The notes beneath the pieces were generated by a model that searched no databases, was not told the origin of the DNA, and worked only from the letters and a program-made list of their open reading frames with translations. The translations under genes and the position numbers were made by a program. Below are positions 1 through 6,916 of a stretch of DNA of 64,000 nucleotides, in pieces. The stretch is from Polymorphum gilvum SL003B-26A1. Its GTDB lineage: Bacteria; Pseudomonadota; Alphaproteobacteria; Rhizobiales; Stappiaceae. Position 1 is the first letter of the stretch. The number at the start of each line of letters is the position of its first letter. The stretch covers positions 3,053,001 to 3,117,000 of the forward strand of contig NC_015259.1 in NCBI RefSeq assembly GCF_000192745.1, given 5' to 3'.

Positions 1-247
1 CTTGGCCAACGCCCTCCTGCCGCAAGAACATCTCGCCACGCGCCTCGGCGACGAGGGCTACATCCTCAAGCTCCCCGAGGCCACCCTTGGCCCGTTCGGC
101 ACGCCGATCAGCCGCATTGTCATCCCAGCCTGGTGGCTCGCTGGGATTCCAGATCCATCCAAAATCTCCATAAGTATTTGTTTTGAAAATAATAACTCAA
201 ATCTCCCAAACGCCATCCCTTACAGCCGCTTGGGCCTGCAGCGATGA
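1..247 (+). CDS. cas3: CRISPR-associated helicase/nuclease Cas3, C-terminal fragment
   Basis: Only the last 81 or so codons lie in the window. Cas3 is the HD nuclease/SF2 helicase recruited by Cascade to degrade invading DNA in type I systems. The HD and helicase motifs lie off the left edge, so the call rests on the C-terminal tail and on position. The reading frame shows a segment resembling the Cas3 end (GTPISRIVIPAWWL, then a final YSRLGL before the stop). It sits at the head of a complete type I-E operon in the same orientation. The stop codon is at 245-247, and a TATAAT box follows 17 nt later. Whether the N-terminal part is intact cannot be seen. Confidence 0.8.
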   Translation, partial: LANALLPQEHLATRLGDEGYILKLPEATLGPFGTPISRIVIPAWWLAGIPDPSKISISICFENNNSNLPNAIPYSRLGLQR

Positions 248-258
248 GTGAAAAAATC

Positions 259-275
259 TTGAACTATAATTGGTA
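259..275 (+). promoter_or_regulatory. Promoter-like -10 site matched by the creR-like pseudo-spacer
   Basis: A perfect TATAAT lies at 265-270, inside the 11-mer TATAATTGGTA at 265-275. The same 11-mer occurs at 572-582, where it forms the first 11 nt of the pseudo-spacer of the creR-like element. No convincing -35 hexamer is visible; an A-tract runs 251-256. Transcription from here would start near 277 and run into the small ORF at 328. If the site is a Cascade target, the three bases on its 5' side (262-264, AAC) would be the PAM. The promoter role is inferred from the -10 match and position. Confidence 0.5.
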
Positions 276-327
276 CATTAACGTAGAAAGCGAACAGCGG
301 CATCCTTCTCTCAGAAGGAGCAGGACA

Positions 328-543
328 ATGCTGAGTCCATTTCGCAATCCCGACTGCACTACCCGGCGCAACCGTCGACTTGCCTTGCGTCTAATGCGGG
401 CGCGTACTGCGAGATCCTATCGTCGTTTCACCTGTCAAAAAGAAGATGTCTGGTCAAAACCAGATAGCTGCAGGCAGCCTCTCAATTCTGTTGCAGTCGA
501 ACGACCCGAGAGCGTGCCCTGGCTTTGGTCTGGCCCCATATAA
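328..543 (+). CDS. Small Arg-rich ORF between cas3 and cas8e; candidate creT-like toxin unit
   Basis: This 71-codon ORF starts at an ATG preceded by a strong Shine-Dalgarno (AAGGAG at 315-320, 7 nt spacing). The Shine-Dalgarno lies in and just after the 3' arm of a hairpin (CCTTCT at 304-309, AGAAGG at 313-318), so its access could be controlled. The N-terminal half is strongly basic (nine Arg in residues 13-33); the rest has no recognisable domain. The stop (541-543) abuts the creR-like element. The frame stays open back to 244, but that stretch crosses the promoter-like site. In known CreTA modules the toxin gene creT sits just upstream of the guide gene and is repressed by Cascade. The position fits here, but CreT toxins are often short RNAs, so the product may be an RNA and not this peptide. 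Confidence 0.4.
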   Translation: MLSPFRNPDCTTRRNRRLALRLMRARTARSYRRFTCQKEDVWSKPDSCRQPLNSVAVERPESVPWLWSGPI

Positions 544-631
544 ACGTGCTCCACAATTTGGAGATGTACCATATAATTGGTATTGTTGCCGGCAAGAATC
601 GGCACAGCCCCGCCAACGCGGGGATTATTGG
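543..631 (+). ncRNA. creR/creA-like degenerate mini-CRISPR (repeat-like, pseudo-spacer, repeat-like)
   Basis: First repeat-like unit, 543-571: a 5-bp hairpin (CTCCA 549-553, TGGAG 559-563) is followed directly by ATGTACCA, which matches 6 of 8 bases of the array's handle ATGAACCC. The pseudo-spacer is 572-602 (31 nt). Second repeat-like unit, 603-631: bases 608-625 match 17 of 18 positions of the array repeat, including the whole CCCCGC/GCGGGG stem, while the handle region is lost and merges with the cas8e Shine-Dalgarno. The 29-31-29 spacing equals one CRISPR unit. Pseudo-spacer positions 1-11 match 265-275 exactly, with mismatched flanks as for a non-self target. This is the known form of Cascade guides such as CreR/CreA, which repress cas or toxin promoters through seed-only pairing. 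Expression and function are not shown by sequence alone. Confidence 0.7.
550..577 (+). promoter_or_regulatory. Putative promoter of the Cascade operon, inside the creR-like element
   Basis: The -10 is a perfect TATAAT at 572-577 and the best -35 is TCCACA at 550-555 (4 of 6), with a 16-nt spacer. A transcript starting near 584 would carry a leader of about 58 nt containing the CCCCGC/GCGGGG hairpin at 608-623 and then the cas8e Shine-Dalgarno. Another -10-like box (TATAAA, 539-544) could drive the creR-like RNA itself, but it lacks a -35. Both are inferences from base sequence. Confidence 0.4.
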
Positions 632-641
632 AGGTGAGGAC

Positions 642-2282
642 ATGAACTTGCTCACCGACGCCGTCCTCACCGGGCGGCAAGCGGCCGATCTGACCAAGGT
701 CCGCCTCACCCTTCCCGAGCTTCTGGCAGGGCTGGTCCGGCAGGACATTGCGGACTATCCGCGCCTCAGACCGCATCAGCGGCATGTCTGGCACGCCCTG
801 CTGGTGCAACTGGCGGGCCTTGCCCTGGCAAAGGCCGGCGATACCGCGCTGCCGGACGACGCGGCGCGGTGGCGTATCGTGCTGCGTGACCTGACCCCGG
901 ACCACGCAGACGATGCCCCGTGGCGCCTCGTCACGCCGCCGGAACAGTCCGCCTTCCTGCAGGCGCCGGTGCCCGGCGGCGACCTTTCGGCCTTCAGGCC
1001 GGTCGAAACGCCGGGCGGCCTGGACATGCTCATCATGTCCAAAAACCACGACCTCAAGGCATCGGCGATGCCGGCTGACGACCCGGAACTGTGGCTCTAC
1101 GCCCTGGTCAGCCTGCAGACGCAGGAGGGGTTCCTTGGGGCCGGCAACTTTGGCATCAGCCGGATGAATGGCGGCTTCGCGAGCCGTCCTGCCTTGAGCG
1201 TCGGACCCGGCGACAGCGTCAGTGCGCGCTTCCGCCGCGACCTGCGGCTTGCGCTCGACCTACACGATCGTTGGTCCGAGGAATACGGCTATCGAAGCCA
1301 AGGCGGGCTTGGTCTTGTCTGGCTGGAGCCATGGGACGGCATGCGTTCGCTCGACATCGCTCGCCTCGATCTCTTCTACATCGAGATCTGCCGCCGTATC
1401 CGCTTGGTCAGGACGGACACCGGGCTGCGCGCGCTTGCAGCCGGAAGCAAGGTGCCGCGCATTGAGTCCAAGGCGCTGAACGGCGTCACCGGCGATCTCT
1501 GGACCAGCGTTGTCGACGAAAAGGGCAAGCGCAAGGCCTTCACGCTCGATGCACGCGGCTGGAGCTATCAGCAGATGGTGCGGCTGCTTTTCCCCGCCGT
1601 CCGGCGCGCCAGCGAGGAGATCACGCCTGCGCCCATGCAATCCGAGGCGCCGTTCGACGAAACCACCGGACTCTCCGTGCTGGCCCGTGCGGTCGTTCGC
1701 GGCCAGGGCAAGACGGAGGGCTATCACGAACGGCGCATCCCCGTTTCCCGGACGCTTCGCCTCGGCTTCGGCAAGACGGCGGCATCCGAACCGGCCGCAC
1801 AGGCGGCGCATGAGCGGGTCCGCGACGCGGGCACCTTCCAGTCGAAGGTCGTCTTTCCAGCCGTCCTTGCCGTGTTCACCGCCGCCCCTCGCACAGGCGC
1901 AGGCGAACGGGCACGCGACGACGACACCGCCAAGTCGCGGGCAGGCGCTGTCGCCGCACGGCTCGATGCGCTGATCGACCCGCTGTTCTTCGAGGATCTT
2001 GAGACAGAGCTTGCGGTTCTTGGAGATCGGCCCGCCATGGAGCGTGCCCGTCTTCGCTGGCTCAGGGACCGTCTGCTTCCGTTCGCACGCACCGTTCTCG
2101 ACGAGGCGTTCGCTGCGGCACCCGACGCCGCAGCCCGTCACTGGCGCGTGCGCGTGAGAGCGCGGGATCTGCTGGCCATGTGTTTCCGGAAACAATTCGG
2201 CGCTCGTTTCGAAGCGGCGGGGATGCCACTGACGGCGCCGGAGACGGATCAGGACGGGGAACACCCGGGGAGGACGGTATGA
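642..2282 (+). CDS. cas8e: Cascade large subunit Cas8e (Cse1/CasA)
   Basis: This 546-residue protein is the type I-E large subunit, which reads the PAM and recruits Cas3. The ATG at 642 is chosen because GGAGG (630-634) precedes it by 7 nt; the frame is open further upstream, but that region is the creR-like element. The family features are the N-terminal MNLLTDAVL segment followed by a LTLPELLAGL stretch, a central beta-rich region and a C-terminal helical bundle. The length is slightly above the roughly 500 residues of E. coli CasA. The stop overlaps the cse2 start by 4 nt (ATGA), implying translational coupling. The gene opens the cse1-cse2-cas7-cas5-cas6e-cas1-cas2 operon. Confidence 0.93.
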   Translation: MNLLTDAVLTGRQAADLTKVRLTLPELLAGLVRQDIADYPRLRPHQRHVWHALLVQLAGLALAKAGDTALPDDAARWRIVLRDLTPDHADDAPWRLVTPPEQSAFLQAPVPGGDLSAFRPVETPGGLDMLIMSKNHDLKASAMPADDPELWLYALVSLQTQEGFLGAGNFGISRMNGGFASRPALSVGPGDSVSARFRRDLRLALDLHDRWSEEYGYRSQGGLGLVWLEPWDGMRSLDIARLDLFYIEICRRIRLVRTDTGLRALAAGSKVPRIESKALNGVTGDLWTSVVDEKGKRKAFTLDARGWSYQQMVRLLFPAVRRASEEITPAPMQSEAPFDETTGLSVLARAVVRGQGKTEGYHERRIPVSRTLRLGFGKTAASEPAAQAAHERVRDAGTFQSKVVFPAVLAVFTAAPRTGAGERARDDDTAKSRAGAVAARLDALIDPLFFEDLETELAVLGDRPAMERARLRWLRDRLLPFARTVLDEAFAAAPDAAARHWRVRVRARDLLAMCFRKQFGARFEAAGMPLTAPETDQDGEHPGRTV

Positions 2283-2821
2283 CGGAATTGCCCCAGACCG
2301 CAGCGCAGAAGGCCGGCGGCAAGGCCGAAGAGGCTCCGAGGAGGAACCGCTTCCAGATTCTGGCGCAGGTCATCGGTGCTCCCGATTTCGACATCGGGGA
2401 TCGTGCCGCCTTGCGGCGCACCAACCCTGACCTGCTGCCGGGACTGCCCGTCTTTCACCGGCTTCTGGCGCGGATCAACCCATCCGTGAACGAGCAGGAC
2501 GCCGCGGTCTGGGGCGCGATCCTGCACGTCGTCGCCCTCACGGCTCCCAACGGACATTCCCTGCCGGCGGGAGAAGCCCTCTGCAAGGCCGGCCTCAGCG
2601 AAAGCCGGTTCGCCAGGCTTATGGCGGCCCGAAACGATGCGCTGCTGGATCAGGTAACGATCGTCGCAAGGCGTCTTTCGGCAAGCCAGATGCCGATCGA
2701 CTGGAGCCACATCGCGAAGCTCCTGCTGGCCGATCACCACGGCGACCGGGAGGATGCGCAACGCCAGCGCTTCCGGATCGCGAAGGACTTTTACCACGAA
2801 CTCGAAAAGGTGGACCCGTAA
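2279..2821 (+). CDS. cse2: Cascade small subunit Cse2 (CasB, Cas11e)
   Basis: This 180-residue, helical, basic protein stands in the position of Cse2. Two copies of Cse2 line the Cascade belly and stabilise the crRNA-DNA hybrid. The ATG at 2279 overlaps the cas8e stop and is preferred over the longer open frame from 2180, which lies inside cas8e. The central part (GAILHVVALTAPNG, then a segment near LCKAGLSESRFARLMAAR) and the C-terminal DWSHIAKLLLADHHGD fit the conserved Cse2 helices. The gene ends 51 nt before cas7e. Assignment is by both similarity and fixed operon order. Confidence 0.9.
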   Translation: MTELPQTAAQKAGGKAEEAPRRNRFQILAQVIGAPDFDIGDRAALRRTNPDLLPGLPVFHRLLARINPSVNEQDAAVWGAILHVVALTAPNGHSLPAGEALCKAGLSESRFARLMAARNDALLDQVTIVARRLSASQMPIDWSHIAKLLLADHHGDREDAQRQRFRIAKDFYHELEKVDP

Positions 2822-2872
2822 GGCCGGTGCCTGACCGCCGATCCCGTTTTCAGCATTGCCCGGAGACCGTTC

Positions 2873-4075
2873 ATGACCCAGCCGCGCTTCATCCAGTTCC
2901 ATTCCCTCGTCTCCTACCCCGCCGTCCTGCTCAACCGGGACGATGCCGGCCTTGCCAAGCGCATCTCCTATGGCGGCAGCGTCCGCACCCGCATTTCCTC
3001 GCAGTGCCTGAAACGGCACTGGCGAACGGCAGAGGACGAGTGGAGCCTGGCCAACACCGGACTCGATCTGTCGGTCCGCTCGCGCGAGATCTTCGAATAC
3101 GAGATCGGTCCCCGGGTGCTTGAGGCCCTTCCGGATGCCGATCCCCAGGCCGTCAAGGCGGCGGGGGCGGTTCTGTCGCGTGCGGTCTACGGCCAGAAGG
3201 CCGACGACGTGCGCAAGCGCCAGGCGTTGCTCCTCGGCTGGCCCGAACTCAGGTTCCTGACCGGCGAGGTCGTCGCGTTGCTGCGCGATCATCCGACGGC
3301 CAATGCCGTTACGGCGGCAGCCGAGGCGCGTTTCCTCGGCAAGGATGCCAGGGCGAATTTTGCAGCTCTGCGCGAGACCGCAGGCAACCTGGCCGCCGGC
3401 CTGGAGGCGGCGCTGTTCGGCCGTATGGTGACGTCTGACTTCTCCGCCAACACCGATGCCGCCATTCATGTCGCCCATGCCTTCACCGTTCACGAGCAGG
3501 AATCCGAGACCGACTATTTCACCGTCGTCGACGACCTCAAGCGACAAGCCGCGAACGAAGACGCCGGCTCGGGCGGCATCTTCGACACCGAACTGACCTC
3601 GGGCCTCTTCTACGAATACGTCGTCGTCGACGTCCCCCTGCTCGTCTCCAACATCACCGGCGCACCGGTTGCCGACTGGTCACGATCCGACCTCGACCGC
3701 AGCCTTCCGGCCAAGGTGGTGGAGCACCTGATCCATCTGATCGCGACCATCTCCCCCGGCGCCAAGAAAGGTTCCACCGCTCCCTATGCCCATGCCTCGA
3801 CCCTGCTCGTCGAGGCGGGAACCAGCCAGCCGCGCTCGCTGGCCAAGGCCTTCGAGGCTCCCGTCCGCGCGGGGCGCGGAGAAAGCCTAGGAAGCCGCGC
3901 CGAAAAGGCTCTCTTCGAATGCCTCGATCGGTTCGACGCGATCTATTGCAAGCGCGAGGTGCGCCGCTTTGCCTCCTATGACGGCCGGCCGGGAAGCGCC
4001 TTGGCGGACGGGCCGCATACCCTCCAGGACCTCGGCCTCTGGCTGAGAAGCAGTATCCAAGCAGCGGAGGCATGA
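2873..4075 (+). CDS. cas7e: Cascade backbone subunit Cas7e (Cse4/CasC)
   Basis: This 400-residue RAMP-superfamily protein polymerises (six copies in E. coli) along the crRNA spacer. The N-terminus shows the typical Cas7e FIQFHSLVSYPAVLLNRDDAG segment, followed by KRISYGGSVRTRISSQCLKR, which contributes to crRNA binding. A central VHVAHAFTVHEQESETDYF-type stretch and the phrase GSGGIFDTELTSGLFYEYV are also family hallmarks. It is somewhat longer than E. coli CasC (363 residues). The start ATG at 2873 is the first in frame. The next gene begins 3 nt after the stop. Confidence 0.94.
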   Translation: MTQPRFIQFHSLVSYPAVLLNRDDAGLAKRISYGGSVRTRISSQCLKRHWRTAEDEWSLANTGLDLSVRSREIFEYEIGPRVLEALPDADPQAVKAAGAVLSRAVYGQKADDVRKRQALLLGWPELRFLTGEVVALLRDHPTANAVTAAAEARFLGKDARANFAALRETAGNLAAGLEAALFGRMVTSDFSANTDAAIHVAHAFTVHEQESETDYFTVVDDLKRQAANEDAGSGGIFDTELTSGLFYEYVVVDVPLLVSNITGAPVADWSRSDLDRSLPAKVVEHLIHLIATISPGAKKGSTAPYAHASTLLVEAGTSQPRSLAKAFEAPVRAGRGESLGSRAEKALFECLDRFDAIYCKREVRRFASYDGRPGSALADGPHTLQDLGLWLRSSIQAAEA

Positions 4076-4078
4076 GCA

Positions 4079-4816
4079 ATGCCGCATTTTCTCCTGCTGC
4101 GCCTGGAAGCTCCCCTCGTCGCCTTCGGCGACATCATGGTCGACGCCAAAGGCCCCGTTTCGGATCTGCCGTCCGCCTCCATGCTGACCGGCTTGCTCGG
4201 CAACGCCCTGGGCTACCGGCGCGAGGAACGCACCAGGCTGCAACGGCTGCAAGACCGGATCGTGCATGCCGCGCGGCTGGACCGCAGCGGCCGCCGGTTC
4301 ACGGAGTTCCAGACAGCGCGCCTTGGCAAAGACGACCAGGGCTGGACGACGCGCGGGCGCCCGGAAGGCCGAGCCGGCGGCGACGGCAGCTATGAGGGAC
4401 CGCATCTGCGATACCGCGAACACGATTGCGACGTCTCCGCCCTTGTTGCGCTTTGCCTGCGCCCCCACGACGAGGCACCCGACCTGGAGGACCTTGCGGT
4501 CGCGCTACAACAGCCTGCCCGCCCTCTCTTCATCGGCCGCAAGCCCTGCCTACCGTCTTCGCAGATCTTTGCCGGCATCACCGAGGCCCCGGATCATCTG
4601 GCAGCACTCACCTCGGTCGGCCTGGCTTCGGCAAGAACGCGGGCTCCACGACGCATTCTTGTCGACCTGCCGCGGTGCGCGACGCCACCCGACGGGTTTC
4701 GTACGGTTCATTGCAGCGATAGCCGCGACTGGATCGCCGGAGTTCACACCGGCGACAGCCTGCGCTGGCACGGTCTCGTTCCCCTTGAGCGCTTCGCATC
4801 GGAAACGCCCCAATGA
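4079..4816 (+). CDS. cas5e: Cascade subunit Cas5e (CasD)
   Basis: This 245-residue RAMP protein caps the 5' handle of the crRNA in Cascade. The N-terminal beta strand MPHFLLLRLEAPLVAFGDIM is the usual Cas5 start (L-x-L-x-[AG]P-x-x-[SA][FW]G). It is followed by TGLLGNALGYRREE, the Cas5 helix, and near the C-terminus by PLFIGRKPCLPS, the conserved G-R-K-x-C segment. An alternative out-of-frame ATG at 4072 overlaps the cas7e stop; the chosen ATG at 4079 gives the family N-terminus. The stop overlaps cas6e by 4 nt. Confidence 0.92.
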   Translation: MPHFLLLRLEAPLVAFGDIMVDAKGPVSDLPSASMLTGLLGNALGYRREERTRLQRLQDRIVHAARLDRSGRRFTEFQTARLGKDDQGWTTRGRPEGRAGGDGSYEGPHLRYREHDCDVSALVALCLRPHDEAPDLEDLAVALQQPARPLFIGRKPCLPSSQIFAGITEAPDHLAALTSVGLASARTRAPRRILVDLPRCATPPDGFRTVHCSDSRDWIAGVHTGDSLRWHGLVPLERFASETPQ

Positions 4817-5559
4817 CGCTGAAACTCATGTCTTTCCGGCCGGACATGCACCGCCTGCTAGCCTTGGCGGCACGCGAGAGACTGCTGCCGGCCGGTGGTG
4901 ACCTGGGCTATGCGCTGCATGCGGTATTCGCCGCGAGTTTCGCTGATCGCGCGCCGAAGCCGTTCCGTTTCCTGGCGCCGGGCGACCCAGGAGGCGGCCC
5001 CGCCGGACGGCTGTTCGCCTATTCGGCCTGCTCGCTCGACGACCTGCGCGCTCAGGCCACTGCCTTCGCCGATCCGGCTTTCGCCAATGTTCTGCGGCTC
5101 GAAGAGGCGGAAGCCAAGGCGATGCCGACGGATTTCCCGACCGGGACGAGGCTGGGGTTCTCACTGCGCCTGCGCCCGGTGCAACGCACCGGGGCAAGCC
5201 CCGATGGACTTGAGAAGGCGCGCGAACGCGATGTCTATGACGGCCCCGGGGAAGGAGAAGCCCGAGGAGCCGCCGCACGCGCCCATGCCTATGCCGCGTG
5301 GCTGGAGCGGCAGTTCAACCGCAGCAACGCGGCCACGCTGGAAGACTGGCACATCGAGGCCCTGAAGCAGACCCGCCTGCGGGCCCGCGACAGGGGAGCG
5401 GGAACGTCGACACCCCGGGACGTCAGCGGTCCCGATGCGACCTATTCCGGTGTCCTGCGCGTCACGGATCCGGAAGCGTTCGCCGCCCTTCTGGCGCGCG
5501 GCATCGGCCGGTTCCGCGCCTTCGGCTTCGGTATGCTGCTGCTGAAACCTCCAGGATAG
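4813..5559 (+). CDS. cas6e: crRNA-processing endoribonuclease Cas6e (CasE)
   Basis: This 248-residue double-ferredoxin RAMP endonuclease cuts each repeat at the 3' base of its stem and stays bound to the crRNA hairpin. A histidine within GYALH (about residue 36) is the likely general acid/base. The C-terminal glycine-rich RFRAFGFGMLLLKPPG is the conserved Cas6e G-loop. It is longer than E. coli CasE (199 residues), with insertions in the middle. In the local array it should cut after position 21 of the repeat, leaving the 8-nt handle AUGAACCC. The same enzyme could also cut the hairpin at 608-623 upstream of cas8e, a point raised under findings. Confidence 0.92.
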   Translation: MTLKLMSFRPDMHRLLALAARERLLPAGGDLGYALHAVFAASFADRAPKPFRFLAPGDPGGGPAGRLFAYSACSLDDLRAQATAFADPAFANVLRLEEAEAKAMPTDFPTGTRLGFSLRLRPVQRTGASPDGLEKARERDVYDGPGEGEARGAAARAHAYAAWLERQFNRSNAATLEDWHIEALKQTRLRARDRGAGTSTPRDVSGPDATYSGVLRVTDPEAFAALLARGIGRFRAFGFGMLLLKPPG

Positions 5560-5568
5560 GAGCCTACC

Positions 5569-6552
5569 ATGCTGCTCGGCCGACTCGGACTGGAAACCGC
5601 GCGCCTTCCCCATGCGGACCGGCACGGGCTGATCCTGCTCGATCGCGGTGCTCTGACCGTGGAGGACGGCTGCCTGCGGTTTGCCTCGGCAGGCGGTGGT
5701 GCCGTCGCGCGCGGCCAGTACACCATCCCACACCAGTCGATTTCCCTCGTGCTGCTCGGGCCGGGTTCGACGGTCAGCCACGACGCCCTGCGCCTGCTCG
5801 CCCGTCATGGTGCGGGCCTGGCCGCAGTCGGCGATGACGGCGTGCGGCTTTACACGGCGCCGCCGCTCATGCCGGACTTCTCCAATCTGGCGCGCCGCCA
5901 GGTGACGCTGTGGGCGGACGAGAACCGGGGGCGCCTGGACGTGGCACGCCGCATGTACGCCTTGCGCCTTGGCGAGGTTCTTCCCCACCGCGACATCACC
6001 GTGCTGCGCGGCATCGAAGGGGCAAGGGTCAAGACGCTCTACGCCAACCTGGCGCAGCGCTACGGCATTCCCTGGAACGGTCGTCGCTACGACCGGTCGA
6101 ACCCCTCTGCCGCGGACCTGCCGAACCAGGCACTCAATCACGCCGCCAGCGCGGTGGAGGCCGCCGCCGCCATCGCCGTGACGGCGACGGCGACCTTGCC
6201 CCAGATCGGCTTCATCCACGAGGATTCGGGACAGAGCTTTGTCCTCGACGTCGCCGACCTGTACCGGGACACGGTGACCGTTCCATGCGCGTTCCGCGCT
6301 GCAGCCGCGGCACGCAAGACCCCGCAGGACAGCATCGAACGCCTCACCCGTCGGATCACGGGCGAAGCCTTGCGCAAACAGGCCGTGATCGCCGCCATGA
6401 TCGACAGGATCAAGGCCCTTTTCGAAACCCCGACGCAACCGGAGCCAGAACGTCCGCGGGCACGCAAGAAGGCCGCGGCGGATATCACGAAGCTAGCGCA
6501 GGATACCGCGCAGGGAGATGGGCATGCCGATGACGCTGGTGGTGACGCGTGA
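5569..6552 (+). CDS. cas1: CRISPR adaptation integrase Cas1
   Basis: This 327-residue type I-E Cas1 integrates new spacers together with Cas2. The catalytic triad aligns with E. coli Cas1 (E141, H208, D221) at E150 (RGIEGARVK), H217 (GFIHEDS) and D230 (VLDVADLYR), all shifted by the same 9 residues. The enzyme therefore appears intact. The C-terminus has a lysine/arginine-rich tail (PRARKKAAADITKLAQD) beyond the usual end. The gene overlaps cas2 by 29 nt. The start lies 9 nt after cas6e, with AGGAG in front. Confidence 0.95.
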   Translation: MLLGRLGLETARLPHADRHGLILLDRGALTVEDGCLRFASAGGGAVARGQYTIPHQSISLVLLGPGSTVSHDALRLLARHGAGLAAVGDDGVRLYTAPPLMPDFSNLARRQVTLWADENRGRLDVARRMYALRLGEVLPHRDITVLRGIEGARVKTLYANLAQRYGIPWNGRRYDRSNPSAADLPNQALNHAASAVEAAAAIAVTATATLPQIGFIHEDSGQSFVLDVADLYRDTVTVPCAFRAAAAARKTPQDSIERLTRRITGEALRKQAVIAAMIDRIKALFETPTQPEPERPRARKKAAADITKLAQDTAQGDGHADDAGGDA

Positions 6553-6868
6553 CGTGCCGCCCCGCTACCGGGGCTTTCTGGCCTCCGTCATGCCTGAAGT
6601 GGCGCCGGGCGTCTATGTCATGCCGAAGCTGAGCAAGGGCGTACGCGAGCGGATCTGGACGGTGCTCTCCGACTGGTGGGACGCCATGCCCGGAGGCTCG
6701 ATCCTCATGTCCTGGAAAGACGAGTCGGCTCCGGGCGGCCTGGGACTTCAGGCCCTCGGCCTGCCCCCCGTGGAACTGGCAGATCTGGATGGCCTGCTGG
6801 TTGTGCGCCGCGCGGCGACGGACAGCGACGGACCATCGCAGGAGGTCGCCTCTTCCCACCGATCATGA
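6524..6868 (+). CDS. cas2: CRISPR adaptation protein Cas2 (type I-E, CasT-like)
   Basis: This 114-residue type I-E Cas2 forms the dimer at the centre of the Cas1-Cas2 integrase. The sequence shows TLVVTRDVPPRYRGFLAS, APGVYVMPKLSKGVRERIW and a WWDAMPGGSILMSW segment, all close to the E. coli-type Cas2. Three in-frame ATGs lie within 12 nt (6518, 6524, 6530). Position 6524 is chosen because GGGAG at 6513-6517 gives a 6-nt spacing. The C-terminus is extended by about 15 polar residues. The stop is 48 nt before the first repeat. Confidence 0.92.
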   Translation: MPMTLVVTRDVPPRYRGFLASVMPEVAPGVYVMPKLSKGVRERIWTVLSDWWDAMPGGSILMSWKDESAPGGLGLQALGLPPVELADLDGLLVVRRAATDSDGPSQEVASSHRS

Positions 6869-6916
6869 ATCGTGTTCTTTGAAAAAGTGAGCGAACGCTG
6901 TACCTTGCAGCACAGG
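6869..6916 (+). promoter_or_regulatory. CRISPR leader and putative array promoter
   Basis: This 48-nt stretch between cas2 and repeat 1 is AT-richer than its surroundings. It holds TTGAAA (6879-6884) and TACCTT (6901-6906) with a 16-nt gap, a weak sigma70-like promoter for the pre-crRNA on the plus strand. The leader end is assigned here because the repeats are perfect on this side and degenerate on the far side. The leader may extend into the 3' end of cas2. No clear IHF site was recognised. Confidence 0.6.

Noticed and set aside
122-147. Inverted repeat ATCCCAGC/GCTGGGAT near the end of cas3, considered as a REP element or terminator
   Set aside because: It lies within coding sequence whose translation still matches a Cas3 tail, and no T tract follows.
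244-327. N-terminal extension of the small ORF back to 244
   Set aside because: It would start inside the cas3 stop region, run across the -10-like site and has no Shine-Dalgarno; the ATG at 328 has a strong one.
539-544. TATAAA as a dedicated promoter -10 for the creR-like RNA
   Set aside because: No -35 at a proper distance; kept only as a remark in the promoter entry.
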